NCBI GenBank assembly: GCA_030620375.1
Contig: JAUXEW010000098.1
Span: 1-9,083, forward strand
DNA length: 9,083 nucleotides
Direction: 5' to 3'
Source of the DNA: Desulfobacteraceae bacterium
Lineage (GTDB): Bacteria > Desulfobacterota > Desulfobacteria > Desulfobacterales > UBA5616
This document shows, one piece after another, positions 1-7,200 of the stretch. The translations under genes and the position numbers were made by a program. A model generated the notes under the pieces. That model ran no database searches and was not told the origin of the DNA. It was given only the letters and a program-made list of their open reading frames with translations. Position 1 is the first letter of the stretch; every line of letters starts with the position of its first letter.

Positions 1-190
1 TGAATCCTTGACCCCTTGTACCCTCTGGGATCACACCAGCTCAATTGGAGATAACCCAATTTTGCCCTAATTAACTACAACTAATCGGGAGATGATTCTA
101 TAATATTCACTTGAAAAACTAGAAAAATAAGCATAATATTAAAATTGGTTCTTCACCAATTTAGTTGGAGAAGAGGGTCCAAGGATTGAA
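1..190. repeat. Imperfect inverted-repeat region upstream of the gsp operon
   Basis: No gene is visible here. The first 63 bases and the reverse complement of 141-190 are related. Both contain AATCCTTG, then ACCCTCT, then an AATTGG-N7-CCAATTTT hairpin (43-63 on the left; 141-161 on the right, read on the opposite strand). The left arm carries extra bases between these blocks, so the match is broken but ordered. Each arm can fold by itself, and the two arms can pair with each other. The central part (64-140) is AT-rich. The arrangement resembles a decayed MITE or a pair of intergenic repeats; which one is inference. The left boundary may lie outside the window. The end of the upstream neighbour gene is not present. 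Confidence 0.5.
76..104 (+). promoter_or_regulatory. Weak candidate sigma70-type promoter
   Basis: A perfect TATAAT lies at 99-104, about 230 bases before gspF. The hexamer at standard spacing upstream (76-81, TACAAC) is a poor -35 match. A second candidate pairs TTGAAA at 111-116 with CATAAT at 132-137, but its spacer is only 15 bases. The region is AT-rich, so chance matches are expected. This is the most likely part of the window for the operon promoter, but the sequence alone does not establish a start site. Confidence 0.2.
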
Positions 191-194
191 GCCT

Positions 195-217
195 CCCCGC
201 AGCAAGCTACGGGGAAT
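195..217. repeat. REP-like hairpin repeat, copy 1
   Basis: This 23-base unit recurs identically at 261-283. Its core CCCCGCAGCAAGCTACGGGG folds into a stem of five G-C pairs, one C-A mismatch (a T-G wobble on the other strand) and three more pairs around a tiny loop. Flanking GAAG (188-191) and CTTC (218-221) extend the stem of this copy. Short GC-rich imperfect palindromes between genes are typical of REP elements, which are often mobilised by REP-associated tyrosine transposases. No such transposase is in the window, so the assignment rests on structure and duplication only. Confidence 0.6.
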
Positions 218-260
218 CTTCCAAGTAAGGATTTTAGACTATTTTTATTTCGCTCGCTAA

Positions 261-283
261 CCCCGCAGCAAGCTACGGGGAAT
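261..283. repeat. REP-like hairpin repeat, copy 2
   Basis: This is a perfect 23-base direct repeat of 195-217, offset by 66 bases and in the same orientation. This copy is bracketed by CGCTCGC at 251-257 and 285-291 instead of the GAAG/CTTC flank of copy 1, so the repeated part is the hairpin core only. It ends about 35 bases before the gspF ribosome binding site, so in a long leader transcript it could affect RNA stability or readthrough. No T-run follows it, so it is unlikely to be an intrinsic terminator on this strand. Confidence 0.6.
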
Positions 284-331
284 GCGCTCGCATTGCTTGT
301 TCAAAAGCAACTCGTTTTAAAGGAACTAATC

Positions 332-1558
332 ATGCCGGTATTCGAATACGCAGCTTTGGATGGAAAAGGAAAAACCACAACCGGTATCATTGATGCTGAA
401 AGCGCTCTTGCGGCCCGGCAAAAAGTCCGCAGTTTGGGAAATTTCCCGGTCTCTATTAAAGAAATTTACGATTCCGCTTTAAAAAAACAGACCCGAAGCT
501 TTTCCTTTTCCCGTTATTTCACCCGCGTTAAAGCTGCTGATACGGCCATGATCACCCGGCAGCTTGCAACCCTGGTAGGCGCCGGGCTCCCATTGGTTAC
601 GTCCATCGATACGCTGGTCCTTCAAACCAAATCCCATGCTTTTAAAGCCATGCTGGCTCAAATCAAGGACGCCATTGTTGAAGGGAACAGCTTTGCCAGT
701 GCCCTGTCCATGTATCCGAACACCTTTTCATCCCTTTATATCAACATGGTCCGCGCCGGTGAAAGCTCCGGGACATTAGAAATTGTGCTGGAGAGACTGG
801 CCGACATTACCGAGAAACAACAGGCGTTAAACAATCGAATTAAATCGGCATTGACATACCCGATATTTATGGCCGTTATCGGCGTTACGGTCCTGTTTTT
901 TTTACTGACAGTTGTTATTCCGGAAATAACCACCATATTCGGGGAAATGGAACGGTCACTCCCTACGCCGACCCGTATTTTAATCAATACAAGTCATTTT
1001 TTAAGATCTTATTGGTGGATTTTACTGGTTGTCATCATCATTATGGTGTTTGCCGCCCAACGCTTAAAGCGAACCGTTTCAGGGCAATATTACTGGAGTA
1101 AAGCCATACTTTATGCGCCTGTTTTGGGAGACATGGCCAAAAAGCTGGCGATATCCAGGTTTTCCCGAACACTGGGGTCCTTGCTGGAAAATGGCGTCTC
1201 CATGCTATCCGCCCTTGAAATCGTTAAAAATATTTCAGAGAATGTTTTAATCACCCAGTCTGTTGAAACAGCCATTGAAAAAGTGGCAAAAGGCCAGGGA
1301 TTGGCCGGTTCGCTGGCGGAAAGCGGCATCTTTCCGAACTTGCCGATCCAAATGATTCAGGTTGGAGAACAAAGCGGCAAACTTGAGGCTATGCTGGACA
1401 AAGTGGCGGATATATTTGAAAACGAGGTTGAATCGAGCATTATGCGTCTGACATCACTGCTCGAACCGGTCATGATCCTGTTAATGGCTGTGATGGTCGG
1501 TTTTATCGTCCTTTCAATTTGCCTTCCCATTTATGAAATGAACCAACTGGTTATGTGA
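332..1558 (+). CDS. gspF: Type II secretion system inner-membrane platform protein GspF
   Basis: This 408-residue polytopic protein is the core of the T2SS inner-membrane assembly platform. In the family it contacts the ATPase GspE and GspL and is thought to help insert pseudopilin subunits. Two homologous T2SSF domains are visible at about residues 71-194 and 274-396. Each holds a matching pair of motifs: VRAGESSG (140-147) and IQVGEQSG (342-349). Hydrophobic segments lie near 178-197, 228-243 and 379-400, the usual three. The N-terminus MPVFEYAALDGKGK is the classic GspF start and follows AAAGGAA (319-325) at good spacing. An upstream TTG at 293 would add 13 residues unlike the family and has no such site. 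Length is typical. It is the first gene of the visible cluster; 95 bases separate it from gspG. PilC of type IV pili is the nearest paralogue, but the neighbouring genes decide for GspF. Confidence 0.97.
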   Translation: MPVFEYAALDGKGKTTTGIIDAESALAARQKVRSLGNFPVSIKEIYDSALKKQTRSFSFSRYFTRVKAADTAMITRQLATLVGAGLPLVTSIDTLVLQTKSHAFKAMLAQIKDAIVEGNSFASALSMYPNTFSSLYINMVRAGESSGTLEIVLERLADITEKQQALNNRIKSALTYPIFMAVIGVTVLFFLLTVVIPEITTIFGEMERSLPTPTRILINTSHFLRSYWWILLVVIIIMVFAAQRLKRTVSGQYYWSKAILYAPVLGDMAKKLAISRFSRTLGSLLENGVSMLSALEIVKNISENVLITQSVETAIEKVAKGQGLAGSLAESGIFPNLPIQMIQVGEQSGKLEAMLDKVADIFENEVESSIMRLTSLLEPVMILLMAVMVGFIVLSICLPIYEMNQLVM

Positions 1559-1644
1559 CGCGGCTTATGGATGCCTTATGAACCGGCAACCGTAATTGCA
1601 TTCCCCATAGCTTTTGGCCGGGAACGCTTCAAAAATAAATTAAC

Positions 1645-1650
1645 GGAGGA
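1645..1650 (+). promoter_or_regulatory. Strong ribosome binding site of gspG
   Basis: GGAGGA sits three to four bases before the ATG at 1654. It is the best Shine-Dalgarno match in the window, which fits the need for much more GspG than minor pseudopilins. The 95-base spacer before it holds no other recognisable gene or terminator. Confidence 0.7.
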
Positions 1651-1653
1651 ATA

Positions 1654-2103
1654 ATGGATGAACATAAATTCATAAAAAAATTTGACGACAGCGGATTTAC
1701 ATTGATCGAATTGATGGTTGTCATTGTCATCCTCGGAATTCTTATCGGAATAGTCGCACCCAGAATTATGGATCGGCCCGGAGAAGCCAAACAGGTAAAG
1801 GCCAAGATACAAATCGAAGGATTAGAATCCGCACTGAAATTGTATAAACTGGATAACGGCACTTACCCTACCACGGAACAGGGACTTCAAGCGCTGGTAG
1901 ATGCCCCGTCAACCGGTGCCAAAAAATGGCGAAAAGGCGGATATATTGAAAAAAGTAAAATCCCAAAGGATCCCTGGGAAAATGAGTTTATTTATCTGTC
2001 GCCCGGCATTCATGGTGATCACGATATGACCTCTTATGGTGCGGACGGCGTGCCCGGCGGTGAGGGTGAAAACCAGGATATCAACAGTTGGGAAATTGAG
2101 TAA
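1654..2103 (+). CDS. gspG: Major pseudopilin GspG
   Basis: This 149-residue precursor is the subunit that polymerises into the periplasmic pseudopilus, the piston-like part of the T2SS. A 14-residue leader ends in Gly14, followed by FTLIE: this is the prepilin peptidase (GspO) cleavage site, with Phe15 to be N-methylated and Glu19 as the conserved Glu5 of the mature protein. A hydrophobic helix covers about 15-36. The GspG-specific KDPW motif (105-108) and YLSPG (114-118) follow. The C-terminal loop SYGADGVPGGEGENQD (127-142) matches the calcium-binding loop that stabilises GspG in studied systems. Asp131 is Asp117 in mature numbering and Asp142 is Asp128; an intermediate acidic residue appears to be Glu139. 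The last point is my alignment by eye. No cysteines are present. Length is normal. Confidence 0.97.
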   Translation: MDEHKFIKKFDDSGFTLIELMVVIVILGILIGIVAPRIMDRPGEAKQVKAKIQIEGLESALKLYKLDNGTYPTTEQGLQALVDAPSTGAKKWRKGGYIEKSKIPKDPWENEFIYLSPGIHGDHDMTSYGADGVPGGEGENQDINSWEIE

Positions 2104-2206
2104 TGTCTTAACCATCTCTTACTAGTGTTCAAATTAACTTATGCCTTATAAACCGCCATCCGGTTCACACAGTTCGAACGCTCATTTTCTAATATCCCAT
2201 AAGATT

Positions 2207-2734
2207 ATGGCAGAAAATGATCCGCAAACTCATTTCAGCCATTCAATCTGCGGATTTACGCTTATTGAGCTCATCGCCGTGATATCCATTCTCAGTATAA
2301 TGCTCTTTTTTTCCATCCCCAGATTTGGAAATTTCTCGGACTCAGGCAATTTAAAAAGTGTTTCCCGCTGGGTTATCGCCAACGTTCACGCCCTCAAAGA
2401 ACGGGCCGTCAGCGATCAAAAACGCTACACGCTTCATGTCGGATTAGATTCGAACTCGTTTATGGTAACCAATGAGTCCATGATCCCGCAAGAGCTTGAA
2501 ACAGCAGACCCAAAAGTGTATCAGCTTCCGCCCGGTATTACCATAATCGACGTGGAATATCCCGGTAAAGGCGTTATCAGAACCGGGCAGGCGGATATTA
2601 ATTTTTACCGGCAAGGGTATTCGGACAAGGTATTAATTCATATCGAAGACCAAGACCAAAATCTCATATCCTTTTTAATCGAACCCTTTTTACCGGCGGT
2701 CAAAATTTCCGAAGACTATTTGAGTTTTTTTTAA
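2207..2734 (+). CDS. gspH: Minor pseudopilin GspH
   Basis: With the ATG at 2207 this is a 175-residue minor pseudopilin, part of the tip complex that caps the GspG filament. A 16-residue leader ends in Gly16, followed by FTLIE with Glu21 as the mature Glu5. A hydrophobic helix runs from about 17 to 37, followed by IPRFGNF. The C-terminal part, including the INFYRQGYSDK stretch, has the look of the GspH/FimT domain. An in-frame ATG at 2141 would give a 37-residue leader, unusually long, and no Shine-Dalgarno site is clear for either start; I chose 2207 for leader length. The 103 bases after gspG show nothing recognisable. The assignment rests on position between gspG and gspI, the FTLIE motif and length. 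Confidence 0.88.
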   Translation: MAENDPQTHFSHSICGFTLIELIAVISILSIMLFFSIPRFGNFSDSGNLKSVSRWVIANVHALKERAVSDQKRYTLHVGLDSNSFMVTNESMIPQELETADPKVYQLPPGITIIDVEYPGKGVIRTGQADINFYRQGYSDKVLIHIEDQDQNLISFLIEPFLPAVKISEDYLSFF

Positions 2735-2780
2735 CGAATCATTAGGGTGTCTCGATTTGATAGACAGACATGCGGGCGCT

Positions 2781-3215
2781 ATGCAGCTAACAAAATTCAA
2801 TAATAAAAACAGGGTGCAAACAGGTGGGAATCCGGTTATTTCAGCTGCCGGGTTTACCCTCCTTGAAACGATGGTGGCGGTGTCCATCATCGCCATTGTG
2901 CTGGTTAGTATCTATAAGTTGCATATCCAAACAATTTCCATGAATATTACCGCCAAATTTTATGCCACGGCACCTTTTTTGGCACAAGAAAAAATATCAG
3001 AGCTGGAACTGTCACCCTTATCAGATATGAGCGATGACGCCGGTGATTTCGGTGACGAGTTTCCCGGCTACACCTGGAATCTTTCCGTTGAAGATATTGA
3101 AACCGATTTGCTGGGAGACATCACAAGCGATATCAAAAAAATCGACGTCGCCGTCGCTTTTAATAACGATGAATTTAATTACGAACTAAGAACCTACCGA
3201 TTTATCCGGGAGTAA
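2781..3215 (+). CDS. gspI: Minor pseudopilin GspI
   Basis: From the ATG at 2781 this is a 144-residue minor pseudopilin. In the family, GspI with GspJ and GspK forms the tip trimer thought to start pseudopilus assembly. The leader ends AAG at residues 22-24, followed by FTLLE with Glu29 as mature Glu5, then the hydrophobic helix. Its VAVSIIAIV stretch, and the AQEKISELE segment some 40 residues later, suit the GspI family. The start is uncertain. The ATG has no clear ribosome binding site and gives a 24-residue leader. A TTG at 2757 follows GGTG (2746-2749) at suitable spacing and gives a 32-residue leader. Both leaders are longer than usual. The C-terminal acidic and aromatic region fits a small pseudopilin globular domain. 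Confidence 0.88.
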   Translation: MQLTKFNNKNRVQTGGNPVISAAGFTLLETMVAVSIIAIVLVSIYKLHIQTISMNITAKFYATAPFLAQEKISELELSPLSDMSDDAGDFGDEFPGYTWNLSVEDIETDLLGDITSDIKKIDVAVAFNNDEFNYELRTYRFIRE

Positions 3216-3226
3216 AGGAACGGCGT

Positions 3227-3244
3227 GCCGGCTGACCCGCCGGC
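3227..3244 (+). other. Small GC-rich hairpin in the gspI-gspJ spacer
   Basis: GCCGGC at 3227-3232 and 3239-3244 flank a six-base loop (TGACCC), giving a stable six-pair stem within the operon. No T-run follows, so it is not a standard intrinsic terminator. A weaker stem (GGTCC/GGGCC) follows near 3274-3286. It might influence messenger stability between the minor pseudopilin genes; that is speculation. Confidence 0.3.
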
Positions 3245-3309
3245 CAATTATTGATTTAAACATAAAAAACCGGGTCCTCTGGGCCAGGATGCTTTACTGA
3301 GCGCTGACA

Positions 3310-3993
3310 ATGAAAAGAAAATATGTGTCTTCCGATGGATTTACCCTGCTTGAAATCCTTGTTGCGGTTTTTATTTTTGCCGTCACCGTCAGCACTATTT
3401 TTGGTTCCTTTAAAGCCGTTCTCGGCAATGTCAATACCATTGAAGAAGGGACGGCGCAATATGAGATGGCCAAACACTGCTTAAATCGAATGGTCTCCGA
3501 TATCAATTCGTTATACCTGACCTTGCCGCCGATTTATAGTCCTCCGGATTTCGACGATGAACCGGATCCCTATCGCATTCTGGGTGAAACGGATTCCATC
3601 GGTAGTGCTGATTTTTCAAAATTACGGTTTACCTCTCGCGCCCATTTGCCGCTTGAAAACAATACCCAAAACGGCATCGCCCAAATTGTCTACTATATTC
3701 AGGAAACGGCTGATAACCGGTTTGTTTTGAGGCGGTCGGATACGCTCTACCCGTATGAACCTGTAGAAGAGAACCAAAACGACCCGATTTTATGCGAAAA
3801 CATGGTGTCTTTAAATTTTTTGTACTATGACGATGAGGGAACGGAACATGAATTTTGGGATTCTGATTCTGAAGAATTCGGCTACGCAACACCAAAAGCG
3901 ATTAAAATCAAACTTAAACTCGGTGATGAGGCACGGGCCTTGCTGCTTGATACCATGATTTCGCTTCCCGTCTATAGAGAAAAAAAAGAATAA
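3310..3993 (+). CDS. gspJ: Minor pseudopilin GspJ
   Basis: This 227-residue protein is the largest of the H, I and J minor pseudopilins, as is usual for GspJ, and is part of the GspI-GspJ-GspK tip complex. A short leader ends in Gly10, followed by FTLLE with Glu15 as mature Glu5. The helix LVAVFIFAVTVSTIFGSF follows. The soluble domain carries the familiar GspJ sequence style: FSKLRFTSRAHLP near 118-130 and IAQIVYYIQE near 143-152. The start is well fixed, since an in-frame TGA lies only four codons upstream. No good Shine-Dalgarno site precedes it. The stop codon overlaps the gspK start by one base (TAATG), so the two are probably translationally coupled. Confidence 0.93.
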   Translation: MKRKYVSSDGFTLLEILVAVFIFAVTVSTIFGSFKAVLGNVNTIEEGTAQYEMAKHCLNRMVSDINSLYLTLPPIYSPPDFDDEPDPYRILGETDSIGSADFSKLRFTSRAHLPLENNTQNGIAQIVYYIQETADNRFVLRRSDTLYPYEPVEENQNDPILCENMVSLNFLYYDDEGTEHEFWDSDSEEFGYATPKAIKIKLKLGDEARALLLDTMISLPVYREKKE

Positions 3994-5078
3994 TGAAATT
4001 AAAAACATATTTCCGGAATAACCGCGGAATGGCGCTTTTGATCACCTTGTCCATCATTTCCGTCTTAATTGTTACCACGATGGAACTACACAGAAGGGGC
4101 CGTTCAACCCTTACTTCCACCGCCATTAGCCGCGACCGGTTAACCTTAACCCATATGGGCGCCTCCGGTGTTCATATGGCAATGGCCTTGCTGGTGCAGG
4201 ATAAAGCTGATGACCCACCGTCCGGTCTGGATAGCATACAGGAGGATTGGGCGAATCCGGAAATACTTAGCGACCTTGTTTTATCCATCCCATTTGAAGA
4301 AGGAACCCTGGTCCTGGATATCACAGACGAACTGGGCAAGATTCAAGTGAATACCCTTGTTAAATTTCCCGAGGGAAAAGAAGCCAATAACCCTCAAATG
4401 TTTTTGTGGGACCGCTTTTTAAGGCTGATAGAGTCTATGGACGAACCTTTTGAGAATATTGAACCCAGAACCATTATTAATTCGGTTAAAGATTGGCTGG
4501 ACGCTGAGGATGATGATACGATTACGGGTTTAAACGGGGCGGAATCCGATTATTATCAGGGACTTGATCCGCCATATACATGCCGGAACGGTCCCATCGC
4601 GCATCTGGACGAACTGGTCCTCATTAAAGGCATTATCCCGGAACTGTACTATGGATTCGGGGGAATGTTGGGTATTTCTAATTACATGACAACAACTTTC
4701 GGCCCCATTGCGGACGGGAAAAAAGCATATTATACAGGCAAAATCAATATCAACACGGCCGATCTCCCGGTCATCGCGGCAATGTTGCCGGCCGGCAGTG
4801 AAATTCTGGCAACTGAAATCTATGAATACAGAGAAGAAATTTCCGATTCAAACTATATGTATGCCCTTTCAAACGCTAAATGGTACCAAAATGCACCCGG
4901 ATGCAGCGATATTGAAATAGATGAAAAATTAATTGCGACCTATAGCGATTTCTTCCGAATTAAAGCTACTGCGGCCATTCGGCAGATAAGCGTTACCACA
5001 ACTGCAGTCGTCCGGAGAATCAAGGACAACAAATCCGGAAAATGGAAATGTAAAGTCTTGAGTTGGCAGACAGAATAA
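3993..5078 (+). CDS. gspK: Minor pseudopilin GspK (tip subunit)
   Basis: This 361-residue protein is the large pseudopilin at the filament tip. A 12-residue leader ends RG, followed by MALLITLSIISVLIV. The mature position 5 is Ile, not Glu; absence of Glu5 is a known mark of GspK and fits a subunit with no subunit above it. The conserved GspK motif DWLDAEDDD (167-175) is followed by GAESDYY (182-188) and an APL-like ELVLIKGI block (207-214). ININTADLPVIAAMLP (251-266) matches the helix-hairpin-helix-like T2SSK segment. The C-terminal part ends in basic residues and strands typical of the family. The ATG shares its A with the gspJ stop codon. Length is normal. The 75 bases after it contain a 7-base tandem AAGTTTG at 5121-5134. 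Confidence 0.95.
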   Translation: MKLKTYFRNNRGMALLITLSIISVLIVTTMELHRRGRSTLTSTAISRDRLTLTHMGASGVHMAMALLVQDKADDPPSGLDSIQEDWANPEILSDLVLSIPFEEGTLVLDITDELGKIQVNTLVKFPEGKEANNPQMFLWDRFLRLIESMDEPFENIEPRTIINSVKDWLDAEDDDTITGLNGAESDYYQGLDPPYTCRNGPIAHLDELVLIKGIIPELYYGFGGMLGISNYMTTTFGPIADGKKAYYTGKININTADLPVIAAMLPAGSEILATEIYEYREEISDSNYMYALSNAKWYQNAPGCSDIEIDEKLIATYSDFFRIKATAAIRQISVTTTAVVRRIKDNKSGKWKCKVLSWQTE

Positions 5079-5153
5079 AGTATATAGCCCCAAACAAAAA
5101 TAAACCGGAAAAGTGAGCTAAAGTTTGAAGTTTGGAAGGAATACGATATTAAC

Positions 5154-6623
5154 ATGATAACCACGCTAAGCAGAAAAATTCTTGGATTGGATATTCGAGC
5201 TGACTCCGTTTCTGCAGTTTTGGTCAAAAACAGCCTCAAAGGCCTTTGGATTGAAGATAAGGTACGGGTTGAAATTACCGAGCCGATGAAGAAGGATGAT
5301 GGCGGCCTTTCCGCTGCCCTGGCTCGGGTTACGTCCAACCTGGATGTATCGGGTGCCGTCTGTATCGTCTCGCTGCCGTTTAACCACATATCATTCAGGA
5401 ATATCGAAGTTCCATTTAACAAAAAGAAAAAAATCAGACAAATCCTTCCCTTCGAGTTGGAGCCGACGTTACCATTTCCTATCGAAAATCTTATTATCGA
5501 TTTTCAAATCATCAGCCACACAGATCATCCCGATCGAACGGAAATCATTGCCGGCGCAATTCAACAGGACGAGCTGAAATCATTTTTAGATATTCTAAAA
5601 TCATTTCAAATCGATCCCGAAGTGGTTACCATCGGCGGTTATTCTACGGCGATGGGGTTGGCAAACAGCTTGGAATTTCAAGAGAATTGGATCTTGGTCG
5701 ACATAGATCAAAATATGGCTTCAGTTTATGTCGCCGTCTCCAACCAAATACAAATCGTAAGGTCTTTTCGGATTACTTCGAACCTGTCTGAAAAACAATC
5801 TTCCATAGGAACCCACATATTACATACAATCTATGCGTCTGAAGAGCGGTTTGGGCCGGAAAGTCTACCGAAATGCGCATATGTTACGGGATGCGGCTTA
5901 ACGAACACCGGCTTCGAACAGGATCTGGAAGCACAACTCAACATCCCGGTCCGCCGCTTGGACTTCATAAAAGATGGGGCCGTCCCCATCATTAATCATC
6001 CTGTTGATTCATGGCACCCGGTTCAAATGGACAACGCCTTTGCGCTCTGTTTTACTCAAACAGAAGGGATTCGCGGCCTTAATTTCCGTAAAGGTCCGTT
6101 TGCAACAAAGAAATTTTGGGAAGATCACACCTCGGATTTTATAAAATCGGGGATTCTCGCCGCTATGGTGCTGGTATTGTTAGGCGTTGGGTTTATCACA
6201 GATGCTTATATATCGGGGAAAAAGGTGACCGCCCTCGACAACCAGATTAATGCGCTGTTTAAATCCACTTTTCCGGATATCAGCAGAATCGTTGACCCTT
6301 TGAAACAGATGCGAATAGAGATTGAAAAAGAAAAAAAATCGACGCTCTTTACCGGAAAAACCGAAACCAATATCCGTGTCATCGATATTTTCAACGATAT
6401 CAGCAAGCTCATTCCCAAGGAGACGGACGTTAAGTTCTCAAAACTGGTTATCGGCGGCGGCAACGTCCTGGTTTCCGGAAGCACCGGCACATTCAATTTG
6501 GTGGATGACATGAAAAACCGGCTGGAACAGGTAGAAATGGTTACCGCCGTCATCATAACATCCGCCAATCTGGATCGGTCTGGAAATCGAGTGGATTTTA
6601 AGCTAAAAATTGAGCTGGATTGA
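5154..6623 (+). CDS. gspL: Type II secretion system inner-membrane protein GspL
   Basis: This 489-residue bitopic protein recruits the ATPase GspE to the membrane and pairs with GspM. The N-terminal cytoplasmic part (about 1-310) has an actin-like fold related to PilM: the opening ILGLDIRADSVSAVLV and the block LPFELEPTLPFPIENLIIDF (98-117) resemble that group. The GLNFRKGPFA motif (308-317) sits just before a single transmembrane helix at about 333-351, as in other GspL proteins. A coiled segment follows, and then a ferredoxin-like periplasmic domain from about 400 to the end. The ATG at 5154 lies 13 bases after GGAAGGA (5134-5140), a wide spacing; no better in-frame start is present. gspM starts 15 bases after the stop, so the two are coupled by arrangement as expected for partners. 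Confidence 0.95.
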   Translation: MITTLSRKILGLDIRADSVSAVLVKNSLKGLWIEDKVRVEITEPMKKDDGGLSAALARVTSNLDVSGAVCIVSLPFNHISFRNIEVPFNKKKKIRQILPFELEPTLPFPIENLIIDFQIISHTDHPDRTEIIAGAIQQDELKSFLDILKSFQIDPEVVTIGGYSTAMGLANSLEFQENWILVDIDQNMASVYVAVSNQIQIVRSFRITSNLSEKQSSIGTHILHTIYASEERFGPESLPKCAYVTGCGLTNTGFEQDLEAQLNIPVRRLDFIKDGAVPIINHPVDSWHPVQMDNAFALCFTQTEGIRGLNFRKGPFATKKFWEDHTSDFIKSGILAAMVLVLLGVGFITDAYISGKKVTALDNQINALFKSTFPDISRIVDPLKQMRIEIEKEKKSTLFTGKTETNIRVIDIFNDISKLIPKETDVKFSKLVIGGGNVLVSGSTGTFNLVDDMKNRLEQVEMVTAVIITSANLDRSGNRVDFKLKIELD

Positions 6624-6638
6624 TCAAGGATTCGCCTT

Positions 6639-7178
6639 ATGAGACTGGGGATTAAGAAAAAGCTAAGTAAAAGAGAAAGACTCTCGATTTATGCAGCCAT
6701 AAGCGTAATTGGCATCTTTACCATCATGCAGTTGACGGTTTTCCCGTTAATTGATAAAAGAAATCGACTGTCCAGAGCCTTTGAGGCAAAAACCAGGGCC
6801 CTTCAAGAAATGCGGGTCTTCAAATCCGAATATGATACCCTTAACAAACAAGCCGACCTGTCGAAGATCAATTTTAGCAATCGGGAAAAAGGGTTCACCC
6901 TTTTTTCCTTTTTGGACAGGCTCTCCGGTCAAGCCGGTATCAAAGACCATATTACCTACATGAAGCCGTCAACCGCGACTTCGAAAAACGGTTTATATAA
7001 ATTGTCACAGGTTGAATTAAAGCTTCAGACAATCAATTTAAAACAGTTGACATCATATCTGTATATGATTGAAACTTCAAAAAATATCGTATTTGTAAAA
7101 CGGATTTCGATTACCCAAACCGGAAAACCGGAAGGGTTTATTAACGTCGTTATGCAAGTGGAAACGTTTGAAACTTGA
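6639..7178 (+). CDS. gspM: Type II secretion system inner-membrane protein GspM
   Basis: This 179-residue bitopic protein is the partner of GspL in the assembly platform and stabilises it in studied systems. A basic cytoplasmic N-terminus (MRLGIKKKLSKRER) precedes one transmembrane helix at about 16-36. A probable coiled coil covers about 38-72, and a small periplasmic domain of the ferredoxin-like type runs from about 85 to 179. Sequence conservation in this family is low, so the call depends on topology, size and the position straight after gspL. The start follows CAAGGA (6625-6630) at good spacing. PilO of type IV pili has the same layout, but the neighbours are T2SS genes. Confidence 0.9.
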   Translation: MRLGIKKKLSKRERLSIYAAISVIGIFTIMQLTVFPLIDKRNRLSRAFEAKTRALQEMRVFKSEYDTLNKQADLSKINFSNREKGFTLFSFLDRLSGQAGIKDHITYMKPSTATSKNGLYKLSQVELKLQTINLKQLTSYLYMIETSKNIVFVKRISITQTGKPEGFINVVMQVETFET

Positions 7179-7190
7179 TAGTGTCCATCC
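7179..7190. repeat. Short match to the end of the downstream MITE-like element
   Basis: TAGTGTCCATCC lies directly after the gspM stop codon. It matches the left tip of the element after gspC (TAGTGTCCGTCC, 8942-8953) at 11 of 12 bases, and the right tip (TGTCCATCC on the opposite strand) exactly over nine. It could be a remnant of an excised or decayed copy, or chance. Confidence 0.3.
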
Positions 7191-7200
7191 TTATTAGAAA

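Noticed and set aside
195..283. CRISPR array from the two identical 23-base repeats
   Set aside because: There are only two copies, each strongly palindromic, and the 43-base interval does not recur as a spacer series. No cas gene is present.
293..331. TTG start adding 13 residues to GspF
   Set aside because: The extra residues do not resemble the family, whose proteins start at the MPxFxYxALD motif, and a good ribosome binding site serves the ATG at 332.
3225..3254. Tiny GTG-started frame of nine codons after AAAGGAA in the gspI-gspJ spacer
   Set aside because: Too short to assess. The sequence is explained as well by the GC hairpin, and nothing suggests a leader peptide.
4940..5422. 160-residue reading frame on the minus strand
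   Set aside because: It lies across the end of gspK and the start of gspL, both well supported on the + strand. Its translation shows no recognisable domain.
6206..6568. 120-residue reading frame on the minus strand
   Set aside because: It is antisense to the transmembrane and periplasmic part of gspL, with a low-complexity Ser/Ile/Phe-rich product and no motif.
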